DNA of 34,214 nucleotides, taken from positions 1 through 34,214 of the forward strand of contig RFHK01000132.1 of the NCBI GenBank assembly GCA_003695825.1, given 5' to 3'. The stretch comes from Gammaproteobacteria bacterium (lineage in GTDB: Bacteria; Pseudomonadota; Gammaproteobacteria; Thiohalobacterales; Thiohalobacteraceae). Shown here piece after piece: positions 10,197-19,315 of the stretch; position 1 is the stretch's first letter, and each line of letters begins with the position of its first letter. A program made the position numbers and the translations under genes. A model generated the notes under the pieces. That model was not told where the DNA came from. It did not search any database and saw only the letters and a list, made by a program, of their open reading frames with translations.

Positions 10197-11018
10197 ATGA
10201 CGCAGGTGAAAGTCTCTCCCTACCGCACCCGGCTGGACCGGGGCAACGCCTACTGGATGGCGCGCCTCGCCCGCGAGGTCTACCGTGCGCGCTCCCCCAC
10301 TGACCCGGCCCCGGACGAGGAAGGGATCCTCGCGCGGCTGACGCAGGAGGACGGGGGTTTCCGTTCCGTGACGGGGGCCGATAGCGACAGTGCCCAGGCC
10401 GCGCTGATCGAGCACGAAGCTTACCTGTGCCTGGCGTTCCGCGGCACGGACGAGCTCGCCGACTGGCTGGACAACCTCGATGCCTTCCCCGTGCACCGGC
10501 TCTTCGGTGCCTTCCATCGCGGTTTCTGGAACGCCCTCGAGGACGTTTGGCCGCCGCTGGAGGCGCATCTGCGTCGCTTGCAGCGGGCGCGGCCCCGACC
10601 GGTGTTCCTCACCGGGCACAGCCTCGGCGGGGCGATGGCGACGCTGGCGGCGGCGCGCTTCGTGCACGAGGACAAGCCGTTCACCAGCGTCTACACCTTC
10701 GGACAACCCCGCGCCATGTCGCGCGAGGCGGCGCGGATCTTCAACGCCGAGTGCAAGTCGCGCTTCTTCCGCTTCTGCAACAACAACGACCTGGTCACGC
10801 GCGTGCCCGCGCGCATGATGGGCTACAGCCACGTGGGGTGCTGCCTGTACATCACCGAGGACGGGGAGATCCAGCGGGACCCGGGATTCTGGTTCCGGTT
10901 TGTCGATCACGTCGAGGGCGCCCTGGAGGCGCTGCGCGAGCGCGGCATCGACGCCATCGAGGACCATGCCCTGGACCGCTACCTCGAAGCCGTCACGGCC
11001 TGGCGGCTCAACGACTGA
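10197..11018 (+). CDS. Class 3 lipase family protein
   Basis: A 273-residue alpha/beta-hydrolase of the class 3 lipase family. The nucleophile elbow GHSLGGA places the serine at S142. D198 in NNNDLVTRVP and H212 in GYSHVG fit the rest of the triad. LCLAFRGTDELADWLDNLD (residues 78-96) is the typical oxyanion and lid-adjacent region of this family. No signal peptide is present, so it probably acts in the cytoplasm; the natural ester is unknown. A GGGAGGT ribosome site precedes the ATG. Its end overlaps the end of the convergent radical SAM gene by 11 bp. Confidence 0.9.
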   Translation: MTQVKVSPYRTRLDRGNAYWMARLAREVYRARSPTDPAPDEEGILARLTQEDGGFRSVTGADSDSAQAALIEHEAYLCLAFRGTDELADWLDNLDAFPVHRLFGAFHRGFWNALEDVWPPLEAHLRRLQRARPRPVFLTGHSLGGAMATLAAARFVHEDKPFTSVYTFGQPRAMSREAARIFNAECKSRFFRFCNNNDLVTRVPARMMGYSHVGCCLYITEDGEIQRDPGFWFRFVDHVEGALEALRERGIDAIEDHALDRYLEAVTAWRLND

Positions 11019-12750
11019 CCCCGAGCAGGCGCCGGGTCAGGTGCAGCCGCACTGCACTCTCTTCCGTGAGACTGTGGAACAGGTGGTGGGGCCCGGTGGC
11101 CCGTGCCAGCTTCGCGTCCAGGTCGGGGCGGACCTCGGCATAGAACTTCAGCAGCCGGCGATCGAAGCGGTGCAGGGCCCAGGTGAGCGGGTCCTTGCGC
11201 CGGCGCGAGAGGATCTTCTCCACGCCGTCTTCGTAGAGGTTGCCCAGGCACAGGTGCACCGCGTTGAACAGCGTCACCCAGCCGTTGAACCAGAACATCA
11301 GGTCGACGTCGAAGGCCTCGCCCGGCGGAGGGCCGGAGGTCAGCACCTGGTGCAGCAGCTCGCGTTCCTTGACGGTCTCGCTCTCGTCGAGCAGCGCGGC
11401 GCGGCCGTAGCCGTCGACGGTGGAACTGGTGAGCAGGATGGGGGCCTCGGGGTACCGGTGCAGGACGAAGCTGGCATCCTTGAGTACCCGGCCGCGTTGG
11501 CCGGTCAGCGGGTGGGTCTTCAGGCGCGGCGCGGGGGCCATGGAGAGCACCTCGACCCGGTGCCCGCGTGCGCCGAGGGCCTGGACCAGGCGGGCGAACA
11601 CACCCTTGTACAGCACGTCCCGGGAGAAGTTCAGCGCCGTCTGCTTGTGCACCAGGGCGAGCTGGATGCGGTCGGCGTAGCGGGGATAGCATTCGACGAT
11701 GTTGGCGATCTTCGCCACCGGGATGCGCTCGCGCAGGCGGCCCTTGCGGTCGACGATCACTTCCTGGTGGAACTCGTCGAAGCTGACCTGGAGCAGGACC
11801 CGTGCCTGCGGCCAGCCGGCGGGACGGGCGGCGAGGGCCTCATACATGCGCCCGAGCACCGCCTCCGTGGCCGCCCGGTCCTCGGCGAAGTCACCGTTGA
11901 GCAGGATGGCGAAGGTGGTCACCCGGCGCATGGCACGGATGCCGTCGTAGAAGGTGTCCAGGTGCCGGGTCAGGTCACCGCCGGTGAAGAGGACGCTGTC
12001 GGTCAGCGCCTCCACCGTGCGGTAGATGCGCTCGGCATCGGCCTGCTTCGGGCGCGGGGGGCGCCAGATGAACATGCAATGGCGGCAGGTCTGGGGGCAA
12101 CCCATGGCCGGGACGATGCCGAGCTTGGGGAAGCGGGGCGTGCCTGCGGCTTCACGGGCGGGATCCGGCAGGGCGTCGACCAGGGCGAGGCGCTCCCGGT
12201 CGTGCGCGTCGAGCATCTCGCGGTAGTGTTGCCTTTCCGCCTTCGCCAGGAGGCCGTAGGCCGCCTGGGTCGGGACCTGGAACAGGCCCAGGGAGCGCCA
12301 GACCGCGAGCAGGTGGTCGCGCAGCCGTACCGGGTCTCCCCCCTGGGCGGCGAGCAGCCGCAGCAGCTGGGCCTGCTGGACGGGACCGCCAGGCGGTGCC
12401 TGCAGCCAGTGGTGGATGTAGCCCTCGATGAAGTCCTCGGGGCGTTCGGCCTCGAGCAACAGGTCCATGAGGAAGCGGCGCGCGGGGTCGCGGAAGGCCG
12501 AGAGCAGCGGCGCCCGGTAGGGTTCGGCCACCTGGTCGCGCAGCCAGTGCCAGGCATAGAGGTAGGCGAGCGGGAAGGCGAGTTCCGCGGCCTGGGGACG
12601 TTCCCCGAGGAGGGCCGCCATGCCGCCGGACGTCAGGCGGTTCACCTCCGCCTTGAAGCGCCGGCGCAGGCCGTCGAGGTAGAGCCCGCGCAGGCGCGCC
12701 GTTTCGGCCGCTTCCCGCTCCGGGGTCTGGGAGATCGCGCTGCTCGGCAT
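11008..12750 (-). CDS. Radical SAM domain protein of unknown function
   Basis: A 580-residue protein. The radical SAM cluster motif is CPQTCRHC, with C218, C222 and C225 in CX3CX2C spacing, followed by a TGGD glycine-rich segment (VLFTGGDLTRH) typical of SAM binding. About 200 residues of helical sequence precede the radical SAM barrel, which is unusual, and about 150 residues follow the barrel. VLLQVSFDEFHQEVIVDRKG and LMFWFNGWVTLFNAVHLCLGN look conserved in character, but I cannot name the family or substrate. No extra ferredoxin-type cysteine cluster is seen. It ends tail-to-tail with the lipase gene and begins about 130 bp from the divergent tetR gene. TTATACT upstream could be its -10. 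Confidence 0.85.
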   Translation of the reverse strand: MPSSAISQTPEREAAETARLRGLYLDGLRRRFKAEVNRLTSGGMAALLGERPQAAELAFPLAYLYAWHWLRDQVAEPYRAPLLSAFRDPARRFLMDLLLEAERPEDFIEGYIHHWLQAPPGGPVQQAQLLRLLAAQGGDPVRLRDHLLAVWRSLGLFQVPTQAAYGLLAKAERQHYREMLDAHDRERLALVDALPDPAREAAGTPRFPKLGIVPAMGCPQTCRHCMFIWRPPRPKQADAERIYRTVEALTDSVLFTGGDLTRHLDTFYDGIRAMRRVTTFAILLNGDFAEDRAATEAVLGRMYEALAARPAGWPQARVLLQVSFDEFHQEVIVDRKGRLRERIPVAKIANIVECYPRYADRIQLALVHKQTALNFSRDVLYKGVFARLVQALGARGHRVEVLSMAPAPRLKTHPLTGQRGRVLKDASFVLHRYPEAPILLTSSTVDGYGRAALLDESETVKERELLHQVLTSGPPPGEAFDVDLMFWFNGWVTLFNAVHLCLGNLYEDGVEKILSRRRKDPLTWALHRFDRRLLKFYAEVRPDLDAKLARATGPHHLFHSLTEESAVRLHLTRRLLGVSR

Positions 12751-12823
12751 CTGCGTACCTGATCGAAAAACTCCAGTATAAGGGAAAAGCGTTCGCCCTG
12801 TCCGCCAACCGGCCGGGGCCGGC

Positions 12824-12873
12824 TTGCTCCCGGTGTTCCGGGCGTGCTAGAGTGCGCTGACCGAACGGTCGGT
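12824..12873 (+). promoter_or_regulatory. Promoter and TetR-type operator of the efflux operon
   Basis: TTGCTC (12824-12829) and TAGAGT (12848-12853), 18 bp apart, are a plausible promoter. Just downstream, GACCGAACGGTC (12859-12870) is a perfect palindrome within the wider ACCGA-N4-TCGGT. This matches the style of AcrR/TetR-family operators and lies 8-11 bp ahead of the tetR start codon. Autorepression by the TetR protein is the natural reading (inference). Confidence 0.65.
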
Positions 12874-12880
12874 TGGGGTC

Positions 12881-13552
12881 GTGATGGGCAGCCAGGACCG
12901 CCTTCCTTGCAAGGACGCCCCCCCGGAATCCCCGCCGGGTCCGGGAGCACAGGCCATCCTGCGCGTGGCCGAGGCGCTCGTCGCCGAGAAGGGCTTCGAT
13001 GCCGTCTCCGTCAACGACATCGCCCGGGAGGCGAGCGTGAGCAAGGCCAACGTCTTTCACCACTTCAAGTCCAAGGAGGGACTCTACCTCGAGGTCCTGC
13101 GGCATGCCTGCCGGCATTCCGCCCGGGCCCTGGACGCGGCCCTGGCGGAGAGCAGCGCGGATCCCCACGTGCGCCTGCAGCAGTTTTTCTTCCACCACCT
13201 CCGGGCCCTGCTCGAACACGCGCAGTCCTCGCGGTTGCTGCAGCGGGCGCTGCTCGAGGGGGCCTCGCAGCGGGGGCGGGAGCTGGCGGAGGAAGTCTTC
13301 GCCCACCATTTCTCCCGCCTGGTCGAGCTGGTGCGGGCCGGCCAGTCCAGCGGTTGCCTGCGCCGGGACTTCGATCCCGCGCTGCTCGCCTTCCTCCTGG
13401 TCGGGGCCAGTGCCTTCTTCTTCGAGACCCGGGCGGTGCTCCGGCACCTGCCGGAGGTGACCTTCGCCGAGCGCCCCGAGCGGTACGGCAGCGCGGTGTT
13501 CGACCTGCTCGCCCGCGGCTTCGCCCGGGCGCCCGGGGAGGTGGGCCGATGA
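12881..13552 (+). CDS. TetR/AcrR family transcriptional regulator
   Basis: A 223-residue one-component regulator. The N-terminal helix-turn-helix is clear at about residues 25-70: AILRVAEALVAEKGFDAVSVNDIAREASVSKANVFHHFKSKE, the standard TetR pattern with the FHHFKSKE recognition end. The rest is a helical ligand-binding domain that cannot be assigned to a ligand. Translation may start at the GTG at 12881 or the ATG at 12884. Its stop codon overlaps the start of the adaptor gene (ATGA), so the operon is translationally coupled. It probably represses itself and the efflux genes through the palindrome just upstream. Confidence 0.93.
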   Translation: MMGSQDRLPCKDAPPESPPGPGAQAILRVAEALVAEKGFDAVSVNDIAREASVSKANVFHHFKSKEGLYLEVLRHACRHSARALDAALAESSADPHVRLQQFFFHHLRALLEHAQSSRLLQRALLEGASQRGRELAEEVFAHHFSRLVELVRAGQSSGCLRRDFDPALLAFLLVGASAFFFETRAVLRHLPEVTFAERPERYGSAVFDLLARGFARAPGEVGR

Positions 13553-14643
13553 AGCGGCGGGTACCGGGCCTGGGGATCGCCGGGTTGCTGGCGTTGGCCG
13601 CCCTGGCCGGCGCGGCACCGGCCCCGGGTGGAGAGGAGACGGGCAGCGGGGCGCCGGCGTTGCATCCCGTCCCGGTGACGCTGACCACCGCCCGTCGGCG
13701 CGATCTCGAGGTCTGGGAATACGCGGTGGGGCAGCTCGAGGCCCGCACGGCACCCACCATCGCCGCCGAGGTGGGCGGCCGGATCACGGCGGTGCACTAC
13801 GCCGTGGGCGAGTCGGTGGAGGCCGGCAGGGTCCTGGCGGAGATCGACCCGGAGGACTACCGCCTGGCCCGGGACCTGGCCGCGGCCGACATCCGGCGCC
13901 TGGAGGCGCTGCTCCGGGTCCAGCGACTGCAGGTCGACCGCCTGCGTGCCCTGGTCCGGCGCGGTTCGGCGAACCAGTCGGACCTGGACGAGGCCGAGGC
14001 GCGTCTCGGCGCCCTGCGGGCCCAGCGCCTCGCCGCCCGCGTGCGGCTGCAGCAGGCCGAGCGCAACCTCGCCCGCACGCGGATCCGCAGCCCGGTCACG
14101 GGCCGGGTGGATGCCCGCTTCGTCTCGGTAGGGGACTACGTCAAGGCGGGTACGCCGCTGTTCCACCTCACCGCGCTCGGGCGGTTGCGGGCCCGCCTGC
14201 CCTATCCCGAATCCCTCGGGGACCGCCTGCGGGTAGGGTTGCCCGTGCGCCTGGAGACCCCCGGGGCCCCCGGGCGGGTCGTCACCGGGCGCATCACCGG
14301 GATCCGGTCCGTCATCGACCCGGCCAACCGGGCCATCGAGGTCCTCGTGGATTTCGACAATCCGGGGGACTGGCAACCGGGGGCGAGCGTCACCGGCGCG
14401 GTGCGCCTGGCCTTGCACCGGGGTGCCGTGGTGGTACCCGAGGTGTGCGTGGTGGCCCGCCCGGGCGGCAGCGTGGTCTACGTCGTCCGTGACGGCCGGG
14501 CGGTGGCCCGGAAGGTGCGCACCGGCCTGCGCCGGGCGGGCGAAGTGGAGATCCTCTCCGGGGTGCAGGCCGGGGAGTCGGTGGTCGCCGACGGCGCCGG
14601 GTTCCTCACCGCGGGGGCGCCGGTCGAGGTCGAGACGCCATGA
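13549..14643 (+). CDS. RND efflux periplasmic adaptor (membrane fusion protein)
   Basis: A 364-residue periplasmic adaptor that would join an RND pump to an outer membrane channel. The N terminus MKRRVPGLGIAGLLALAALAGAA is a signal peptide; there is no lipobox cysteine, so it is probably not a lipoprotein. A barrel-sandwich half-motif (PTIAAEVGGRITAVHYAVGESVEAGRVLAEID) is followed by an alpha-hairpin with coiled-coil character (residues about 105-175) and then RIRSPVTGRVDARFVSVGDYVKAGTPLF, the second half-motif. Beta-barrel and membrane-proximal domains follow (VLVDFDNPGDWQPGASVTGAV; VVADGAGFLTAG). It overlaps tetR before it and the RND gene after it by 4 bp each. Confidence 0.93.
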   Translation: MKRRVPGLGIAGLLALAALAGAAPAPGGEETGSGAPALHPVPVTLTTARRRDLEVWEYAVGQLEARTAPTIAAEVGGRITAVHYAVGESVEAGRVLAEIDPEDYRLARDLAAADIRRLEALLRVQRLQVDRLRALVRRGSANQSDLDEAEARLGALRAQRLAARVRLQQAERNLARTRIRSPVTGRVDARFVSVGDYVKAGTPLFHLTALGRLRARLPYPESLGDRLRVGLPVRLETPGAPGRVVTGRITGIRSVIDPANRAIEVLVDFDNPGDWQPGASVTGAVRLALHRGAVVVPEVCVVARPGGSVVYVVRDGRAVARKVRTGLRRAGEVEILSGVQAGESVVADGAGFLTAGAPVEVETP

Positions 14644-17600
14644 CGCTGCCGGAGCTCGCCATCCGGCGCCACGTGTTGACCTGGATGCTCAACGGCCTGC
14701 TGGTCCTCTTCGGCGTCCTCGCCTACCAGCGCATCGGGGTGGACCGCTACCCCTACATCGAGTTTCCCATGATCTCGGTGACCACCACGATGCCCGGGGC
14801 CAACCCGGAGATCATCGATGCCAGCATCACCAACCTCATCGAGACCGCGGTCAACAGCGTGCCGGGGATCGAGCACGTGCAATCGGATTCCTCGCCCGGG
14901 GCCTCGGTGGTGCGCGTCACCTTCCGCCTCACCAAGGACATCGACGTGGCCTTCAACGAGGTCCAGGCGAAGGTCAACCAGGTCCTGCGCGACCTCCCCG
15001 AGGAGGCGGACACACCGGTGGTCGCCAAGGTGGAATTCGGCGCCATCCCCATCCTCTGGCTGACCCTGCAGGGCGACCGGACGTTGCAGGAGCTCAACCA
15101 GTATGCCCGCAACGTGATCAAAAAACAGCTGGAGAACATCGACGGGGTGGGCGAGGTGCGCCTGGGGGGGCGGCGGGAACGCACCATCCGGGTCGAGCTC
15201 GACCTCGACCGCATGAACGCCTACGGCATCACCGCCCAGGACCTGGTGCGCGCCTTCCGCTCGGAGCACCTGCAGATGCCGGGCGGCTTCCTGGTCGGGA
15301 AGGACACCGAGTACCTCCTCAAGCTGGACCTGGAGTTCCACAAGCCCGCCGAGCTGGAGAACCTCATCGTGGCCTATCGCCACGGCGCCCCGATCCGTCT
15401 GCGCGACTTCGCCCGGGTGGTGGACGGGCTGGACGACGACCGCCGGCTGGCCCGCTTTGACGGCCAGCCGGCGGTGGGCCTGGGCATCGTCAAGGTCACG
15501 GGCGCGAACGCCGTGGCGGTGATCGATGCCGTCAAGCGCCGCCTGCGCGAGGACATCCTGCCCCGGCTGCCGCCGGGTATGCACCTCTCCATCGCGGCCG
15601 ACGATTCCGACCTGATCCTCGAGCTGGTGGGCGCGCTGAAGGAGCACCTGTTGCTCGGTACCCTGCTGACGGCGCTGGTGGTGTGGATCTTCCTCCGCAG
15701 TTTCCGGGCCACCGCCATCATCGCGCTCGCCATCCCGGTCTCCCTGCTGGCGGCCGTGGCGGTGATGTACTTCGCCGGGTACACCTTCAACACCATGACC
15801 CTGCTCGGGCTGTTGCTGCTCATCGGGGTGGTGGTGGACGACGCCATCGTGGTCCTGGAGAACATCCACCGCCACCGCGAGCGCATCGAGCCGGATCCGC
15901 GGCGTGCCGCCCTCGCGGGTACCCGCCAGGTGGTCTTCGCGGTGCTGGCCTCGAGCCTCACGCTGGTATCCATCTTCGCCCCGGTGATCTTCATGCAGGG
16001 CATCATCGGGCGCTTCTTCCGCTCCTTCGCCGTGGTGGTGACCTTCGGGGTGCTCGCCTCGCTGTTCGTGGCCGTGACCCTCACGCCCATGCTCGCCTCG
16101 CGACACCTGCAGGTTTCCCGCCACCATGGTCGGCTCTACTGGCTGCTCGACGCGGTGTTCCGGGGGCTGGACCGGGGGTACCGGACCCTGTTGCGCGGCG
16201 CCTTGCGTTTCCGCTGGACGGTCGTGGCCCTGACCCTGGCCGCGGTCTCCTCGAGCGGCTATTTCTTCGGCCACATCGGCAAGGGTTTCCTTCCCCAGGA
16301 AGACGAGGGGCGCTTCATCATCGCCTTCAAGACCCCCCTGGGGTCCAGCCTGGCCTATACCGACGGACGGCTGCGCAGGATCGAGGCGGTGCTGCGGGCG
16401 GATCCCGACATCGCCAGCTACTTCTCGACCATCGGTACCGGCGAGACCGGCCAGGCCAACAAGGGGATGGTGTTCGTGCGCCTGGTACCCCGCTCGCAGC
16501 GCAGCGCGCACATGTACCGGATCATCGACCGCCTGCGTGCACGGCTGGCGCGGATCCCCGGGGTGCAGGCCTTCCCGGCACCGGTGCCGCCGCTCGGCGG
16601 GCAGCGCGGTGAACCCTTGCAGTTCGTGTTGCTGGGACCGGACATCCGCAGCGTGGCCGAGTACAGTCATCGCCTCGAGCGCAAGCTCGACACCCTGCCG
16701 GAACTCGGGCGGGTGGACCTCGACCTGCAGCTGGAGCTTCCCCAGCTCACCTTCGACATCGATCGCGTCCGGGCCGCGGACCTGGGGCTGAGCACCCGGG
16801 ACGTCGCGCTGGCGATCGACGTGCTGGCCGGCGGCATGGACGTGGCCAAGTACAACGACCGGCCCGGGGACGGACAACGCTACGACGTGCGCCTGAAGGC
16901 CCGCGCGGGCAGCTTCCGGACCCCGGAGGACCTGCGGCGTATCTACCTGCGCAGTCGCACGGGAGCGCTGGTGCGCCTCGACTCGGTGGTGAAGGTGAAG
17001 GAAGGCGTCGGACCGGCCGTGGTGACGCGCTTCGACCTGCGTTACTCGGGCAACTTCTACAGCACGCCGCGTATCTCGCTGGGTGAGGCGGTCGCGCGGG
17101 TCGAGGGCGCGGCCGCCGGTCTCCTGCCGCCCGGGTACACCGTCAAGATGATCGGCCGGGCCGAGGAGTTCGGCAAGACGGCCCGGTACATGCTGTTCGC
17201 CTTCGTCACCGCCATCCTGCTCGTCTACATGGTTCTGGCCAGCCAGTTCGATTCCTTCGTACAGCCGTTCATCATCATGGTGGCCCAGCCGCTCGCCATC
17301 ATCGGGGGCGTGGCCGGGCTCTGGCTGTGCCACATGGGACTGAACATCTTCTCCATGATCGGGCTGGTGCTGCTGATGGGGCTGGTGGCCAAGAATTCCA
17401 TCCTGCTGGTCGATCTCACCAACCAGTTGCGTGCCCGGGGCAAGGGGATCCACGAGGCCCTGCTCGAGGCCTGTCCGATCCGGTTGCGGCCAGTGCTCAT
17501 GACCTCCTTCACCATCGTCTTCACCATGTTGCCGGCCGCCCTGGGCATGGGAGCCGGCGCGGACACCAACGGTCCGCTGGCGGTGGCGGTGATCGGCGGC

Positions 17601-17723
17601 ATGCTCAGCTCGACCTTGCTCACGCTGGTGGTGGTGCCGGCGGTCTACTCGCTGGTCGAGCATGGGCTCGAGCGGTTGCAGCGCCGCATCCGCACCGCGC
17701 GCCGGGAGGATGCCCCGGCATGA
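14640..17723 (+). CDS. RND efflux pump inner-membrane subunit
   Basis: A 1027-residue transporter of the hydrophobe/amphiphile efflux RND family, driven by the proton gradient. The duplicated layout is intact: an N-terminal helix, a large periplasmic loop, six helices including GVVVDDAIVVLEN with the paired aspartates near residue 400, a second N-terminal-like helix near residue 530, a second periplasmic loop and a last helical bundle (VLASQFDSFVQPFIIM, LVGLVAKNSILLVDLTNQLR-like). Two adjacent aspartates in TM4 and a lysine in TM10 fit a functional proton path. Substrates cannot be predicted. No outer membrane channel gene accompanies the pair, so a TolC encoded elsewhere would be needed. It ends at a bidirectional terminator. 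Confidence 0.95.
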   Translation: MTLPELAIRRHVLTWMLNGLLVLFGVLAYQRIGVDRYPYIEFPMISVTTTMPGANPEIIDASITNLIETAVNSVPGIEHVQSDSSPGASVVRVTFRLTKDIDVAFNEVQAKVNQVLRDLPEEADTPVVAKVEFGAIPILWLTLQGDRTLQELNQYARNVIKKQLENIDGVGEVRLGGRRERTIRVELDLDRMNAYGITAQDLVRAFRSEHLQMPGGFLVGKDTEYLLKLDLEFHKPAELENLIVAYRHGAPIRLRDFARVVDGLDDDRRLARFDGQPAVGLGIVKVTGANAVAVIDAVKRRLREDILPRLPPGMHLSIAADDSDLILELVGALKEHLLLGTLLTALVVWIFLRSFRATAIIALAIPVSLLAAVAVMYFAGYTFNTMTLLGLLLLIGVVVDDAIVVLENIHRHRERIEPDPRRAALAGTRQVVFAVLASSLTLVSIFAPVIFMQGIIGRFFRSFAVVVTFGVLASLFVAVTLTPMLASRHLQVSRHHGRLYWLLDAVFRGLDRGYRTLLRGALRFRWTVVALTLAAVSSSGYFFGHIGKGFLPQEDEGRFIIAFKTPLGSSLAYTDGRLRRIEAVLRADPDIASYFSTIGTGETGQANKGMVFVRLVPRSQRSAHMYRIIDRLRARLARIPGVQAFPAPVPPLGGQRGEPLQFVLLGPDIRSVAEYSHRLERKLDTLPELGRVDLDLQLELPQLTFDIDRVRAADLGLSTRDVALAIDVLAGGMDVAKYNDRPGDGQRYDVRLKARAGSFRTPEDLRRIYLRSRTGALVRLDSVVKVKEGVGPAVVTRFDLRYSGNFYSTPRISLGEAVARVEGAAAGLLPPGYTVKMIGRAEEFGKTARYMLFAFVTAILLVYMVLASQFDSFVQPFIIMVAQPLAIIGGVAGLWLCHMGLNIFSMIGLVLLMGLVAKNSILLVDLTNQLRARGKGIHEALLEACPIRLRPVLMTSFTIVFTMLPAALGMGAGADTNGPLAVAVIGGMLSSTLLTLVVVPAVYSLVEHGLERLQRRIRTARREDAPA

Positions 17724-17749
17724 AAAAGGCGGCCACAGGCCGCCTTTTT
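17723..17749. terminator. Bidirectional terminator between the RND gene and hdrB
   Basis: AAAAAGGCGGCC-ACA-GGCCGCCTTTTT is a perfect 12-bp dyad with an A-run on one side and a T-run on the other. It starts at the last base of the RND stop codon and lies 22 bp from the hdrB stop codon, so it can end transcripts from both sides. Confidence 0.92.
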
Positions 17750-17771
17750 CGTGTCCCGGCCGGGTGCCGGC

Positions 17772-18671
17772 TTACTTGTTCGCGATCTCCTCGAGCTTCT
17801 TCGCCGGGACCACCTGCCCGTCGAGGCCGGCCTCCTTGGCGCTCTTGCCGTAGGCCACGGCGAGGAGCTGCGAGTAGTAGACCACCGGCATCTTGAAGTG
17901 GGTGCCGAACTTCCGGTTGATCTGGTCCTGGTAGACCTCGACGTTCATCTGGCACACCGGGCAGGGTGTGACGATCATCTCGGCGCCGCCGTCGTAGGCG
18001 GCCTCGATGATGTCCTTGATGAGCGCCTGGCTCTTGTCCGGCTCGGAGAAGGCCAGGGCGCCGCCGCAGCAGGAGACCTTCTTCTCGTAGTCCTCCACGG
18101 GCTCGGCCCCGACGGTCTCGATCATCTTGTCGAGGTACTTTGGATTCTCGAAGGACTCGCCGGCGATCCCGAAGGGCCGGTTGGTCTGGCAGCCGACGTA
18201 ACCGGCGATCTTCATGCCCTCGAGCGGCTTCTTGACGTGCCGGCCGAGTTCTTCGTAGCCGAAATCCTCGATGAGCACCTCGACCATGTGCCGGACCTTC
18301 TTGTTGGCCTGGACCTTGAGCCCGGCCGCGGCCAGGGCCTCGTTGGTCTCCTTCATGAGTTCTTCGTCGGCATGCAGGCGCTCCTGGGTCTCGCGGGTGG
18401 CCAGCCAGCAGGCCGCGCAGGTGGCCACGATGTCCTGGTCCGGGTGGGCCTGCTCGGACAGCGCCATGTTGCGCGCCGACAGCGCCAGGCGCGGCAGCTC
18501 GCCGCCACCGGCATACCCGATGGAGGCCGAGCAGCAGTTCCAGTCCGGGATCTCGTTGAGTTCGATGTCCAGCACCTCGCACATGGCGTTGACGGACACC
18601 TGGTAGTTGGATGCCGAAGCCGCCTTTTGCGAGGAGCAGCCCGGGTAGAAGGAATAGGATTTCTTTGCCAT
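17772..18671 (-). CDS. hdrB: HdrB-like CCG-domain subunit of the Qmo/Hdr complex
   Basis: A 299-residue protein with two complete CCG domains: C12, C46-C47, C85, C88 and C161, C201-C202, C237, C240. In heterodisulfide reductase HdrB these domains bind non-cubane [4Fe-4S] clusters at a disulfide-active site. It is soluble, with no membrane helix. It is the last gene of qmoA-qmoB-hdrC-hdrB and has a GAGGAG ribosome site. In organisms where the membrane subunit QmoC is replaced by HdrC and HdrB, these proteins are thought to exchange electrons with QmoAB. The real electron partner here (a thiol/disulfide, ferredoxin or a quinone-linked protein) is unknown. Confidence 0.9.
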   Translation of the reverse strand: MAKKSYSFYPGCSSQKAASASNYQVSVNAMCEVLDIELNEIPDWNCCSASIGYAGGGELPRLALSARNMALSEQAHPDQDIVATCAACWLATRETQERLHADEELMKETNEALAAAGLKVQANKKVRHMVEVLIEDFGYEELGRHVKKPLEGMKIAGYVGCQTNRPFGIAGESFENPKYLDKMIETVGAEPVEDYEKKVSCCGGALAFSEPDKSQALIKDIIEAAYDGGAEMIVTPCPVCQMNVEVYQDQINRKFGTHFKMPVVYYSQLLAVAYGKSAKEAGLDGQVVPAKKLEEIANK

Positions 18672-18687
18672 TGCGGAATCTCCTCTC

Positions 18688-19305
18688 TCAGGCCTTCATG
18701 CCGATCTTGCGTTCCTCGATCTCCTCGGCCTTGGCGAGGATGGCGTGGAGGCCCTTGATGTCCTTGCACTTGTGGCCGCCGACGAGCTCGAACGGGTTCA
18801 TGCGCTTGGCCTTGAGCATGGCCAGGCCCAGGTCCTTGTTCTCGAGCGCGGTCTTGAGGCCTTCGCCGACCTTGAAGTAGAGCGCGAGTCCCAGCTTGAG
18901 CTCGTTGACCCGGCCGGTCTTGGTGAGGTTGTCCCAGAACAGCTGGGCGAACTTGGCCGTGGGCTGCTCCTTGGGCGCCAGGCCCAGGCGCTTCGCGTAG
19001 GTGGCCAGGCCGTGGATGATGTGCGTGATCGGCAGGCCGCGCGGGCAGCGGGCGATGCAGTTGTAGCAGGAGGTGCACATCCACATGGAATCGGACTTGA
19101 GCACCTCGTCACGCTTGCCGGCGCGGATCATCATGAAGAGCTCCTGCGGCGGATGCTCCCAGTAGGGACCGAAGGGGCAGGAGCCGGAGCAGACGCCGCA
19201 CTGCATGCACATCTTGACCCATTCGCCTTCCTCGACGTTGTGCTCCACTTCCTTGAGGAAGTTCTCGCGGTACTTTTCGATCATCTGCTGGTTGTAGTCG
19301 GTCAT
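18688..19305 (-). CDS. hdrC: HdrC-like ferredoxin subunit
   Basis: A 205-residue iron-sulfur protein with two CX2CX2CX3C motifs, C33/C36/C39/C43 and C77/C80/C83/C87, each ending in CP as in HdrC and QmoC. It lacks the C-terminal cytochrome b-like membrane part that QmoC has; the remaining 115 residues are soluble and helical. It would wire electrons between QmoAB and HdrB. The ATG lies 10 bp after qmoB, with an AGGAG ribosome site that overlaps the qmoB stop codon, so the two are translationally coupled; hdrB follows 16 bp later. Confidence 0.92.
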   Translation of the reverse strand: MTDYNQQMIEKYRENFLKEVEHNVEEGEWVKMCMQCGVCSGSCPFGPYWEHPPQELFMMIRAGKRDEVLKSDSMWMCTSCYNCIARCPRGLPITHIIHGLATYAKRLGLAPKEQPTAKFAQLFWDNLTKTGRVNELKLGLALYFKVGEGLKTALENKDLGLAMLKAKRMNPFELVGGHKCKDIKGLHAILAKAEEIEERKIGMKA

Positions 19306-19315
19306 GATCTCGCTC

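Noticed and set aside
10900-12762. Plus-strand open frame of 620 codons opposite the radical SAM gene
   Set aside because: Antisense frame without domain motifs; the minus strand carries the CX3CX2C motif and normal protein composition.
14478-17663. Minus-strand open frame of 1061 codons opposite the RND gene
   Set aside because: Same reason: low-complexity antisense translation (H, Q, D, G rich) of a clear transporter gene.
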